This document shows, one piece after another, positions 23,278 to 30,284 of a stretch of DNA of 64,000 bases. Numbering within the stretch: position 1 is the first letter of the stretch; the number at the start of each line of letters is the position of its first letter. The DNA is taken from NCBI RefSeq assembly GCF_014695915.1, contig NZ_JACJPF010000103.1:1-64000 (forward strand), given 5' to 3'. This DNA is from Trichocoleus sp. FACHB-40 (GTDB taxonomy: Bacteria > Cyanobacteriota > Cyanobacteriia > Cyanobacteriales > FACHB-T130). The translations under genes and the position numbers were made by a program. Below the pieces are notes generated by a model that was not told where the DNA came from, ran no database searches, and saw only the letters and a list, made by a program, of their open reading frames with translations.

Positions 23278-23931
23278 TTATTTCCCAAAGTAGTCAAGTA
23301 GTTGTCTCGTAAGCTCCTCGAAGGAAGCGGAATCAGTAATCTGCCGGGGGATGCGTAGTTCGCTTAATGCCATCCATCGCTTGAGTAAAGCTGTCGGATT
23401 CAATTCAACTGCAAAAGATGCTTCCTGGTAACGGCTCAAGTCAGCGCTGACAATTTCCAGAAGCGCCAGGGCCACGCGATCGCGTTTGGTGAGTTTCACC
23501 ATCACAGTTTCACTGTCTGAGGAAGCGATCGCCTTCGACAGCTTTTTGAATGCCCGTGCTGTGAGGAAATCCGCACAAGCATCCGCTGTTCTCACGGATA
23601 ACTTCTCATAGCAATCGGTGCCAGGAGTCTTGGGGTCGTTCTTCACCTGTTCGCGCAGACTCGTTGCGTGATTGAGTTCGTTCTGCCACAGCAGCCCCAT
23701 CGCCGCCGCGTTTGGCTTCCAGGTGTAGTCAAACTCTGCAACTTCCTGAACAAACAACACCCTGGCACCGTGTTCTGCCTCCCAAAGTTTCTCTCCCTCG
23801 CTTGGAGCATTGCGGAGTGAGGTCAACAGGAACGCGATTCCAATCCCAAGCACGAACAAACCCAAAAGCCCTGCCACCACAATCAGGCGCTTTCGATATT
23901 CAGATAAAAGTCTCCATTGCTGCAAATACAT
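23278..23931 (-). CDS. Single-pass membrane protein (217 aa)
   Basis: TM at about 16-38 (LIVVAGLLGLFVLGIGIAFLL) and a helical outer domain with paired cysteines (GTDCYEK, ADACADF). First gene of the ATPase operon, 2 nt before the ATPase start. Topology is like VirB8/VirB10-class adaptors but no homology is visible. Confidence 0.6.
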   Translation of the reverse strand: MYLQQWRLLSEYRKRLIVVAGLLGLFVLGIGIAFLLTSLRNAPSEGEKLWEAEHGARVLFVQEVAEFDYTWKPNAAAMGLLWQNELNHATSLREQVKNDPKTPGTDCYEKLSVRTADACADFLTARAFKKLSKAIASSDSETVMVKLTKRDRVALALLEIVSADLSRYQEASFAVELNPTALLKRWMALSELRIPRQITDSASFEELTRQLLDYFGK

Positions 23932-23985
23932 GGTGTTTAGTTGAGGTGTTTGGTGGCTGAATACCTTGATCTGGAAGCTTTTCGC

Positions 23986-24028
23986 GCTTCAACAGCGCAA
24001 CAGTTAAACAGCTTCAACAAGGCAACAG
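23986..24028. repeat. Direct repeats, candidate parC-like site
   Basis: GCTTCAACAGCGCAACAG (23986) and GCTTCAACAAGGCAACAG (24011) are 25 bp apart; a partial copy CTTCAACAGCGCT lies at 24351 and inverted TGTTGAA at 24322. They flank the ParR-like gene's downstream region, where a centromere-like site could lie. Confidence 0.45.
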
Positions 24029-24247
24029 GTAGAGCGGATCGTAAGCGTAATCATCAGTAGGACTGGCGGCTAGGGCTGCGGTCACGGTGTCGGCCGCCCT
24101 GGAGATAACCCCTTCTGCGATCGCAATCCAGACTCGCGCCTCGCAGAAAACTTCTTTGATAAAGCGCTGTAGTGGTGAAGGGCGATGTGCGACTAGATTA
24201 GGCTGATTGTGCGTCGGAGCATCAGCCCAGATTTTCCGGTAGTGCAT
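24014..24247 (-). CDS. Possible small protein (77 aa)
   Basis: MHYRKIWADAPTHNQPNLVA ... with a helical middle (RFIKEVFCEARVWIAIAEGVISRAADTVTAAL). Composition is protein-like but it overlaps repeats and a competing frame. No family recognised. Confidence 0.4.
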   Translation of the reverse strand: MHYRKIWADAPTHNQPNLVAHRPSPLQRFIKEVFCEARVWIAIAEGVISRAADTVTAALAASPTDDYAYDPLYLLPC

Positions 24248-24379
24248 GGTAAATAGTTGGTAATGTTTCCCTGGTACGTCAGTAGCTCGGTTGTGTCTTG
24301 TAGAGTGACCGAGCGTGTCTCTGTTGAATCCTTTGGTAGCTCTGCTGTATCTTCAACAGCGCTACTATGTATCTCGCTC

Positions 24380-24739
24380 CTATCCCGCCTTCTTTTCCCA
24401 CAGTGAAGAGGATGGGTTATAGAGGGGATTGATAAATACTTCTTCCTCATCGTCGTCTTCGCCCAACTCTCTCGGCGGACTTGGAACCGCGACAGGTTTA
24501 GAAGCCCGGACTGGAGAATTTGTTCTCTCTACTGCTTTGACTTGCGGAGAACCGCCAAGAAGTAGAGCGTTTAAATCAACAGCGCCGCTATTGATAGCAT
24601 CCTCGGCGATTTTGAGCATTAAATTCAGAATCTGGTTTTTCCCGTGCGGGGTATGCCAGCCCAGCTTGTCAGCCAGCGCTTCAACTCTGTGATAGTTCTC
24701 CTGCCAGACCCTACATTTCACCGTTTCTTTACTTGCCAT
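24380..24739 (-). CDS. ParR-like adaptor (119 aa)
   Basis: N-terminal 50 residues (KCRVWQENYHRVEALADKLGW...KNQILNLMLKIAEDAI) fit a ribbon-helix-helix fold; the C-terminus is acidic and disordered (GEDDDEEEVFINPLYNP), as in ParR proteins that hook plasmid DNA to a ParM filament. It lies downstream of the actin-like gene in the same direction. Confidence 0.55.
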   Translation of the reverse strand: MASKETVKCRVWQENYHRVEALADKLGWHTPHGKNQILNLMLKIAEDAINSGAVDLNALLLGGSPQVKAVERTNSPVRASKPVAVPSPPRELGEDDDEEEVFINPLYNPSSSLWEKKAG

Positions 24740-24805
24740 TGATCTCTCCCTTAGTAACGGGTGCAGTGAAGGGCCGCACCCGTTTTTATTAATGACCTAT
24801 TAACT

Positions 24806-25036
24806 TCAATCACCACCTCGGTGTCTGAACCTGGATGTGTTCTTTAACATCTCATCCTCAAGCACTTTTAGGTAATTCAGGAGAACCTTGTCTCTTGGCT
24901 TTGTATTCGACAAGCACAGCCCTAAAATCCCCACAATGGTTGCAATATGGCGAGATTCAGCCGACCCTTTGCTACAGCCAGGGCTAATGTCCCCCGATAG
25001 ATTTATCAAACGACTCGAAATTTGTTCCCGTTTCAT
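24806..25036 (-). CDS. Small hypothetical protein (76 aa)
   Basis: Between parM-like and parR-like genes, 7 nt after the former. Helical (VGILGLCLSNTKPRDKVLLNYLKVLEDEMLK). No family recognised; perhaps part of the partition set. Confidence 0.55.
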   Translation of the reverse strand: MKREQISSRLINLSGDISPGCSKGSAESRHIATIVGILGLCLSNTKPRDKVLLNYLKVLEDEMLKNTSRFRHRGGD

Positions 25037-25043
25037 TACCTAA

Positions 25044-26135
25044 TTACTCCTGAATCAGTCCTTTCTCTATCGCATAAATCCGCAGCCCTTCAACGTCCGC
25101 CCTCTGTGGATCGTGGGGATGTTGCAAGCGCAGAATTAAGGGATCTTCTTTCTCGTAGTGGTGGCTGGTTCCGCCCAACAGGGTGATAAACGCCACAGAA
25201 GGACGTTGTTTTTTAGATAGGACTTCGTTCCTCATAGAGTCAATAGAAGACTCCCACTGCTCACGGCATGAGGGGAAAATGTCGCCAAATTTAATCCCGC
25301 ATCCACCTTCTCCATAAACAAACTGCGGATCTGGAGATGAGAAAGCGTCAACTAAAACAGTAGAGTCACAATCACCGCCAACCCGCTGCCGCAGCCTCGG
25401 ATCTGATTTAATATTTTCCGCCAGCCCCACAGCGCCGGAGTCCTCAAAAACTCGGACTTTCAGAATCTCGCCTTGAGCATCCTGAACACAGACTATAGCG
25501 GTGTTCATCCCAGTATCTTGGGACACATACAAAGCCTTTGAGTACATCTTGCCGAACAAGTTTTGCGCTCGGCAGTAATAGAAACCATAAGCACCCTCTT
25601 GGAAAATCTGGATTTGTTCCTCTGGGTTAGTCCAATTGAGTTGAACATCCACAACTCCAGCCTTCCGGTGCAGCCGAATTTTATGCTTTCCCGCCAATGC
25701 TTGACGGTAAATGTCTCCATGTAAATCTGGGTGCGGCAACATCGACAGCACAACACCCGCTATTTCGCAGTTCTTAACTCCGGGCGGAATGTTAGTTGAT
25801 AGGGATGCAAACGCCAACCACGGGGCAATCCGCGAAGAAAACTTATCTGAATTTCTCGCGAATGTTCGGATGGTATCGGTGCCGAGATTTTTAACTTGCT
25901 CCCCTATGAGTCGGACTTGTCCATGCAGATCAGGGTTTGAACTCTCCGACACTTCGACCAAGTACGTGTGATCGTCCAGCTTAGGCGCATTCGTAGAGGG
26001 CCAAGGGCGAATTATGCTGGGGAAAATTGCCTGCTGCTTCTGCTCTGGAGTCGCTTCTTCGCCGAGAGCAATTTTAGTAAAGCCATGCCCAGGCGCGAAT
26101 ACTAAGTTTTGTCTGATTTCTTTGGTGGTTGCCAT
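25044..26135 (-). CDS. ParM-like actin-family ATPase (363 aa)
   Basis: Actin-fold motifs are visible: phosphate-1-like APGHGFTKIA at residues 14-23, phosphate-2 SQDTGMNTAIVCVQD, and adenosine motif LLGGTSHHY near residue 322. Segregating plasmids and phage nuclei use such filaments. On an integrated island it suggests a plasmid-like or replicating extrachromosomal phase. The neighbour at 24380 may be the ParR partner. Confidence 0.75.
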   Translation of the reverse strand: MATTKEIRQNLVFAPGHGFTKIALGEEATPEQKQQAIFPSIIRPWPSTNAPKLDDHTYLVEVSESSNPDLHGQVRLIGEQVKNLGTDTIRTFARNSDKFSSRIAPWLAFASLSTNIPPGVKNCEIAGVVLSMLPHPDLHGDIYRQALAGKHKIRLHRKAGVVDVQLNWTNPEEQIQIFQEGAYGFYYCRAQNLFGKMYSKALYVSQDTGMNTAIVCVQDAQGEILKVRVFEDSGAVGLAENIKSDPRLRQRVGGDCDSTVLVDAFSSPDPQFVYGEGGCGIKFGDIFPSCREQWESSIDSMRNEVLSKKQRPSVAFITLLGGTSHHYEKEDPLILRLQHPHDPQRADVEGLRIYAIEKGLIQE

Positions 26136-26192
26136 GATGGGTTCGTATCGTGCTATTAAGTGAGCGGTGGTAGCTACTGAATGGTCTTTAAA

Positions 26193-26213
26193 AGTCGGCT
26201 CAACAAGCCGACT
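26193..26213. promoter_or_regulatory. Hairpin upstream of parM-like gene
   Basis: AGTCGGCT-CAACA-AGCCGACT, perfect 8-bp arms, in the leader between the 46-aa gene and parM. T tracts are weak, so operator or attenuator is as likely as a terminator. Confidence 0.5.
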
Positions 26214-26239
26214 AGGTGAAAATTATTTTGTTGATTGAA

Positions 26240-26380
26240 CTAGGGTCTTCGTGGGTGTTCGCCGCTCTTATCTGGCGAACTTGTCCCCGTGCCGTCGATG
26301 TGTTTTGCGGTGAAGGTGAACCCAGCTAAATGAAATACCGGAAGTAGTAGAGTCAGAATTGCAAAGAAAACACTAAACAT
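26240..26380 (-). CDS. Small membrane peptide (46 aa)
   Basis: ATG 26380 follows a strong AGGAG 7 nt away. MFSVFFAILTLLLPVFHLAGF forms a TM; a short polar tail follows. Toxin-like or envelope peptide; function unknown. Confidence 0.55.
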   Translation of the reverse strand: MFSVFFAILTLLLPVFHLAGFTFTAKHIDGTGTSSPDKSGEHPRRP

Positions 26381-26427
26381 TTTTTTCTCCTACATCTGCC
26401 CCCAAGGGAGGGCAGATGATTAGTCAC

Positions 26428-26535
26428 TTAGAGTTGGTCTGGGTCTAAGTCTTCGTCATCCTCCTTTTCATCCGTCTCATCCTCGTCGCCTGGATCTACG
26501 TCAAGTCCAGTGGTGTTTAGCTCATCGATTTTCAT
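26428..26535 (-). CDS. Acidic mini-protein (35 aa)
   Basis: Start MKIDELNTTGLDV after AAGGA; the rest is Asp/Glu-rich (DPGDEDETDEKEDDED). A DNA-mimic role is possible but speculative. Confidence 0.45.
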   Translation of the reverse strand: MKIDELNTTGLDVDPGDEDETDEKEDDEDLDPDQL

Positions 26536-26602
26536 AGGTTCCTTTTGTTTGCTCTCGACACACTGACAATAAAAAACCCCGACTAGCGGGGTCAAGAAAA
26601 GC

Positions 26603-27060
26603 TTCACCATTGGTCTATATGTCTCACCACTATTCACCATTAATGAACAAATCACGATCACGGTCTTTTGCCTGCTGCAACTTGAAACCGAGGTCGGGGT
26701 AAGCGTCTTCAATTACGCTTAGAGCATAATGAATCTTAAGGAGTAGCTTCGCCAGTACAGGAATATCAACAAGCCCAATCCCCCACTTCCTCTCAATGGT
26801 CGAACTGCTGTAAGCACCAAACAGCAACCGATGCAGCAGGTTAGCATAGTTTCTTCTAGCTCCCCATTCCTCCGGGCAAAGCCAAGAATACCGAGCGCAG
26901 TAAGAGGCTGGATTTATTTCTGGTAGACTTAGAATTACTTTCGCTAGTTCAAAATTTCTACGTTTTCCCATCGTTCACCATTTACTCTAATGTTTCACCA
27001 TCATTCACCATAAATACTTGATAGCACCAAATCAAGCTACAGTGGTGAAAAACGGTGAAC
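26603..27060. repeat. TTCACCAT repeat clusters
   Basis: TTCACCAT occurs at 26603, 26633, 26974, 26994 and 27004, with a TCACCAC variant at 26623 and inverted GTGGTGAA/CGGTGAAC near 27042 and 27052. The clusters bracket the 113-aa gene and overlap the start region of the divergent regulator at 27063. Operators or iterons. Confidence 0.6.
26630..26971 (-). CDS. Hypothetical protein between repeat clusters (113 aa)
   Basis: Helical protein (MGKRRNFELAKVILSLPEINPASYCARYSWLCPEEW...). Its promoter and 3' end carry TTCACCAT repeats, as in iteron-controlled replication or copy-control genes. No family recognised. Confidence 0.55.
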   Translation of the reverse strand: MGKRRNFELAKVILSLPEINPASYCARYSWLCPEEWGARRNYANLLHRLLFGAYSSSTIERKWGIGLVDIPVLAKLLLKIHYALSVIEDAYPDLGFKLQQAKDRDRDLFINGE

Positions 27061-27062
27061 AT

Positions 27063-27530
27063 ATGGCGAAAGAGGGAAGGAAAGATCCAGAAGATAGAAT
27101 CACAATCGACCTTAGAGGCTGGCGACCAACATTAAAAAAGTGGGCGAAAGACCCAGCTCAATCTATCGGCTCGTTGATCCGGAACGCGATCGCTACAGCA
27201 ACTGAACTATGGGAGGCGATTGAAAATCTGGGGCTGCCCAGCCCTAAGCCCGGAAAGATGGAGGAATGGCTCAGGCAATTGTCCCACCGAGAGATGACCG
27301 AAATATCTCTGCAAGAGTTGATCGACACCAAAGGGAGCCTCAGCTTCATTGCTGAACAAGCCTTCCTTCCAGTAGAGCGAATAATTGAGATTAGAAATGC
27401 AGACGGCGAACACCCAACACCCGAAGAAATCATCGGACTCGCCAGAGCATTAGGCTTAAAGCCCGACATCGTAGAAAAGCTTGGACACAAACACTATCAC
27501 CATCAGGAGAAGCAAGAAAATGGATGCTAA
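27063..27530 (+). CDS. Putative regulator (155 aa)
   Basis: Start ATG 27063 (MAKEGRKDPEDRIT) lies inside the repeat cluster. N-terminus is RHH-like (DRITIDLRGWRPTLKKWAKDPAQSIGSLIRNAIATATE); the C-terminal half resembles an XRE-like HTH (ISLQELIDTKGSLSFIAEQAFLPVERIIEIRNADGEHPTPEEIIGLARALG). Divergent from the 113-aa gene, so it probably binds TTCACCAT sites. Confidence 0.6.
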   Translation: MAKEGRKDPEDRITIDLRGWRPTLKKWAKDPAQSIGSLIRNAIATATELWEAIENLGLPSPKPGKMEEWLRQLSHREMTEISLQELIDTKGSLSFIAEQAFLPVERIIEIRNADGEHPTPEEIIGLARALGLKPDIVEKLGHKHYHHQEKQENGC

Positions 27531-28263
27531 CTTTTTCATATCTCGGTGCCAGCAAGAAATTTCATCCGAAAACGAGTTAGTGCTTTACGCTCAGGATAAA
27601 TTACACGCACTCGGCTTAAGGCGTTGCTGGCAGCAAGTAGCTCAATGGGGGAAGGAAAAATCCCAGGAACTAGAACAAGAATTTGACACGGTAGTAGTGC
27701 GATGGAATGGAGACGGAGGAAGCCCTCACGAAATTCCAGTGAGATATGCCCAAACCCAAGAAGCAGGCGAGGCAGGCTCTAAAAAGAGCGCAATCATAGA
27801 GTTAAAGGATTCCGGCTCTATAATTCAAACTTCTCAAATAGAACTACTAGAGTTTGCCGCCGAGGAAGAATCTAACGGAAATATAGTTATTTTGACCTGG
27901 CACACAAAATCCCAGCATCCAAACAGATGCTTCTTCACTTCAGACAACCTAAACGCCAAAAGAGCTGGTAGTAGCAAAGATGGCGAACAGTGGACACCTT
28001 CCAAATTTCATAATTACGATTACTTGAAGTCTTGGCGGGGTGCCGATCCTACGATGAAGAAGTTTGATTCCCTCTGCAACCGCTTGGAGCAAGGAGAAGT
28101 CGTAAATGATTTTGAATATGAGCTAGTGCGTCCTTCTGATAATGCCGTGGTGCGTTATTGGACAAAGTACATTTTATTCACAAATAAATTTGGGGAGCAA
28201 ATTCGCGGTGGCATCTCCAAACCAGCAGCCTACGATGTATTGAGAGAAGCCCCAGTCCTTTAA
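27520..28263 (+). CDS. Hypothetical protein (247 aa)
   Basis: ATG 27520 follows AGGAGAAGC and overlaps the previous gene by 11 nt. Mixed alpha/beta with tryptophans (VVRWNGDGGSPHEIPVRYAQ). No family recognised. Followed by a strong bidirectional terminator. Confidence 0.6.
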   Translation: MDANFFISRCQQEISSENELVLYAQDKLHALGLRRCWQQVAQWGKEKSQELEQEFDTVVVRWNGDGGSPHEIPVRYAQTQEAGEAGSKKSAIIELKDSGSIIQTSQIELLEFAAEEESNGNIVILTWHTKSQHPNRCFFTSDNLNAKRAGSSKDGEQWTPSKFHNYDYLKSWRGADPTMKKFDSLCNRLEQGEVVNDFEYELVRPSDNAVVRYWTKYILFTNKFGEQIRGGISKPAAYDVLREAPVL

Positions 28264-28276
28264 AACACAGTAATAC

Positions 28277-28320
28277 AGAAAATAAGAACCCTGCCTTTGA
28301 GCAGGGTTCTTATTTTACTG
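28277..28320. terminator. Bidirectional intrinsic terminator
   Basis: AAAATAAGAACCCTGC (28279-28294) pairs perfectly with GCAGGGTTCTTATTTT (28301-28316). Confidence 0.85.
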
Positions 28321-28374
28321 AAAGCATCTTTAGTCAAATAAGACTACGGAAACGCGATCTTATTTCACAGTTCA

Positions 28375-28388
28375 TGCGGAAATCCGCA
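28375..28388. repeat. 14-bp palindrome, variant copy 5
   Basis: TGCGGAAATCCGCA: one mismatch from the island palindrome, again followed by GAA, 45 bp upstream of a gene. Confidence 0.6.
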
Positions 28389-28428
28389 GAAGCAATTAAC
28401 AACCACTGGAGAAGAGAATTATAGTCCG

Positions 28429-28725
28429 ATGAGTCCAGCAGAAATAATCGCCTATTTACACAAGCTGAAAGACATAAAAGAGCAACCAGATGATGGTTCT
28501 CGTCTAGTTTCAGAATTGCAGAGCAATCCAAGACCCGTGCCGTTGAACCCAGACCATCCTGTCTTGTTGGAAGCTACTAAATACTTGGGCTGGATGTTAT
28601 GCAAGCCGCTACCGCCGCAGTGGGATTACTGGCACTGCATAACAGACGAAGGTGGGGTTGTTCCCATCATTTTGGAGGGACTGCTAAGAGCAATGGAAGC
28701 TAAACATACGCCTGAGAAGAATTGA
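28429..28725 (+). CDS. Hypothetical protein (98 aa)
   Basis: MSPAEIIAYLHKLKDIKEQPDDG..., with a conserved-looking core (EATKYLGWMLCKPLPPQWDYWHCITDEGG). Co-directional with the small membrane gene downstream. Confidence 0.55.
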   Translation: MSPAEIIAYLHKLKDIKEQPDDGSRLVSELQSNPRPVPLNPDHPVLLEATKYLGWMLCKPLPPQWDYWHCITDEGGVVPIILEGLLRAMEAKHTPEKN

Positions 28726-28739
28726 GAAAGAGAATAATA

Positions 28740-28910
28740 ATGAATCGTAGAGTTCGCAAAAGAATCAAAAGTGTGACAGTAGAGACAATGGCAGTTAGTT
28801 GCGCCTTCGGCTTTATGACTCTATTAATCCAGCCAAAATACCCAAGCAAAGGTATGTTACTAGGCTTCGGCTTCGGACTGTGCTGTGGCATCAAATTTAC
28901 TGAAGATTAA
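28740..28910 (+). CDS. Small membrane protein (56 aa)
   Basis: Basic N-terminus (MNRRVRKRIKSV), then two short hydrophobic segments (MAVSCAFGFMTLLI and MLLGFGFGLCCGI). Last island gene before the right end. Confidence 0.5.
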   Translation: MNRRVRKRIKSVTVETMAVSCAFGFMTLLIQPKYPSKGMLLGFGFGLCCGIKFTED

Positions 28911-28925
28911 AGATAATAAAACCAA

Positions 28926-28968
28926 ACAAAAAAACCGCTGCTTATTACTGCGCAGCGGTTTTTTTGTT
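28926..28968 (+). terminator. Strong intrinsic terminator
   Basis: A-rich arm plus CCGCTGC (28935-28941) pairs with GCAGCGG (28952-28958) and runs into eight T. Bidirectional in form. Confidence 0.9.
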
Positions 28969-29183
28969 TGCCTGAAATCAATCTCTCGATCAAGAATTTC
29001 CCAACCTGTAAAACCATCTGACTGCAAGGATTTGAACTGTCAGACCTTTCTTTTTGGCAACCCGCCAAAACTGGGCGCTTAAAGGAAAATCACTGGACAA
29101 TTTTCCTAATGTTGTGTTTTGCCCCAATTTGTGAACCAATGCCTGATCATTAATTTTTAAACCGCGATTCAAAAATTATAAAT

Positions 29184-29256
29184 TTGTGCGCCTGCAAAAC
29201 GATTATCCCGTAAGGCTTTCATCCATTTTAAGAGCCATTTTGTGCGCCTGTAAAAT
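29184..29256. repeat. Inner 17-bp direct repeats near island end
   Basis: TTTGTGCGCCTGCAAAA (29184-29200) and TTTGTGCGCCTGTAAAA (29240-29256), 56 bp apart. Different from the outer end repeats. Possible sites for a transposition protein. The gap 28911-29800 has no gene; a TAGCTAG/CTAGCTA hairpin lies at 29392-29410. Confidence 0.5.
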
Positions 29257-29561
29257 TACCATCTTCCAGGAAATAGTCACTATCCCCTGGAATTGATAGA
29301 GTTGCTGTCCGTCCATGCCGAAATAATAAAACCCCACCAAGGGGCAGGGTCTATACATCCTATTGATTATTTGACAGATCCACAGGTAGCCTAGCTAGTT
29401 CTCCTAGCTACTCTCCGGTAAACGTCAATAAGATTATATATTTACTTTTCTCCTTGCTTCTAAACTCCTAAACAAACAAAGAAAATGCTTTATCTTTTAA
29501 ATTGCTTATAACTTAAAAACTGTAGTACCAACTTAACTTATATAGTCAATATCCGAGTCAG

Positions 29562-29800
29562 ATTCGCCAAACTATTTGTCATATTCAAGCATTATTGAGA
29601 ATTAATCTTATACCTAAAATCGCAACCCTTTGCACTATGAGCGTTTCATGATTCGCCAAACTATTTGTCATTGACATGACATGATTTGCCAAACTATTTG
29701 TCTAATAGAAATAATTCTCAAGAGGCTAAAAGCCTTGCATCACAACACTTCCCGGCAAATCCCAGCACTTCCCACATTCGCCAATCTATCTGTCCCTCCA
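29562..29800. mobile_element. Probable right end of the Mu/Tn7-type island with four transposase-site repeats
   Basis: Consensus TTYGCCAAACTATTTGTC occurs near 29563, 29651, 29685 and, as TTCGCCAATCTATCTGTC, at 29778. Read from the outside on the minus strand the edge is TGGAGGGACAGATAGATTGG, i.e. 5'-TG followed 4 nt later by GACA, as in termini bound by TnsB/MuA-type transposases. The chromosome side begins with half a tRNA-Ser. The left end is not in the window. Confidence 0.6.
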
Positions 29801-29834
29801 TACTGGTTGCCGTCCATTTAGCAGCATCTTCCTG
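29801..29834 (-). pseudogene. 5' half of a tRNA-Ser at the island edge
   Basis: The minus strand (AGGAAGATGCTGCTAAATGG, then ACGGCAACCAGTA) matches the 5' half of the intact tRNA-Ser(TGA) 50 bp away at about 28 of 36 positions; the match stops where the island end begins. Confidence 0.6.
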
Positions 29835-29879
29835 TAAAGCACACCAGGAAACTAATGCCACCTGAGAGTCCAAGCTTGG

Positions 29880-29965
29880 AGGAAGGTGGAAGAATCGAAC
29901 TCCTACGGTTATTAGCCGCACCACGGTGTTCAAGACCGCTTGCCGTCCACTCGGCGGCACCTTCC
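29880..29965 (-). tRNA. tRNA-Ser(TGA)
   Basis: Acceptor GGAAGGT/ACCTTCC, loop CTTGAAC, long variable arm. CCA is encoded (29877-29879). The base at position 73 is T, not the usual G. Last tRNA of the array. Confidence 0.85.
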
Positions 29966-29969
29966 TTGA

Positions 29970-30045
29970 GGGTGTCTGACGGGACTCAAACCCGCTATGG
30001 CTTGCCTCACAAGCAAGCGCCGCGATCGCTTTGGCTTCAGACACC
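29970..30045 (-). tRNA. tRNA-His(GTG)
   Basis: Loop TTGTGAG, C73 as expected for His. The D loop is formed by a HIP1 octamer (GCGATCGC), which may be a HIP1 acquisition. Confidence 0.85.
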
Positions 30046-30049
30046 ATCA

Positions 30050-30122
30050 TGGAGTCAAGGAGAATCGAACTCCTGACCTCTTGCGTGCGAAACAAGCGCT
30101 CTACCAATTGAGCTATGACCCC
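30050..30122 (-). tRNA. tRNA-Ala(CGC)
   Basis: Loop TTCGCAC, D arm TAGCTCAATTGG, A73. Full cloverleaf. Confidence 0.85.
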
Positions 30123-30132
30123 TAAATTTGGT

Positions 30133-30205
30133 GGATACTCGTCAGAATCGAACTGACATCTTTCTACTTGCAAGGTAGACGCTCTGCCAATTGAGCTACA
30201 GACCC
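30133..30205 (-). tRNA. tRNA-Ala(TGC)-like with degenerate acceptor
   Basis: D, anticodon (loop CTTGCAA) and T arms are intact, but the acceptor strands GGGTCTG and GAGTATC mispair at three positions and the Ala G3-U70 pair is absent. Probably a decaying or recoded tRNA. Confidence 0.65.
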
Positions 30206-30284
30206 GTGTTTTGTTTTGTTGAATGCGATCGCATTCTCGCGTGCAAGTTAAAAGAGCAATTTACGTTTTCTCAGTTACTAGAGG

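Noticed and set aside
24193-24450. 85-aa frame overlapping the ParR-like gene.
   Set aside because: Overlaps two better frames and is built from repeat DNA.
16487-26135. Phage lysis cassette.
   Set aside because: Both wall enzymes are membrane-anchored and sit with an ATPase and SSB; no holin seen.
1-29800. Type V-K CAST (Cas12k-guided transposon).
   Set aside because: The end repeats and tRNA adjacency recall CASTs, but the transposase has a Mu-type N-terminus and no cas12k, tniQ or CRISPR is in the window.
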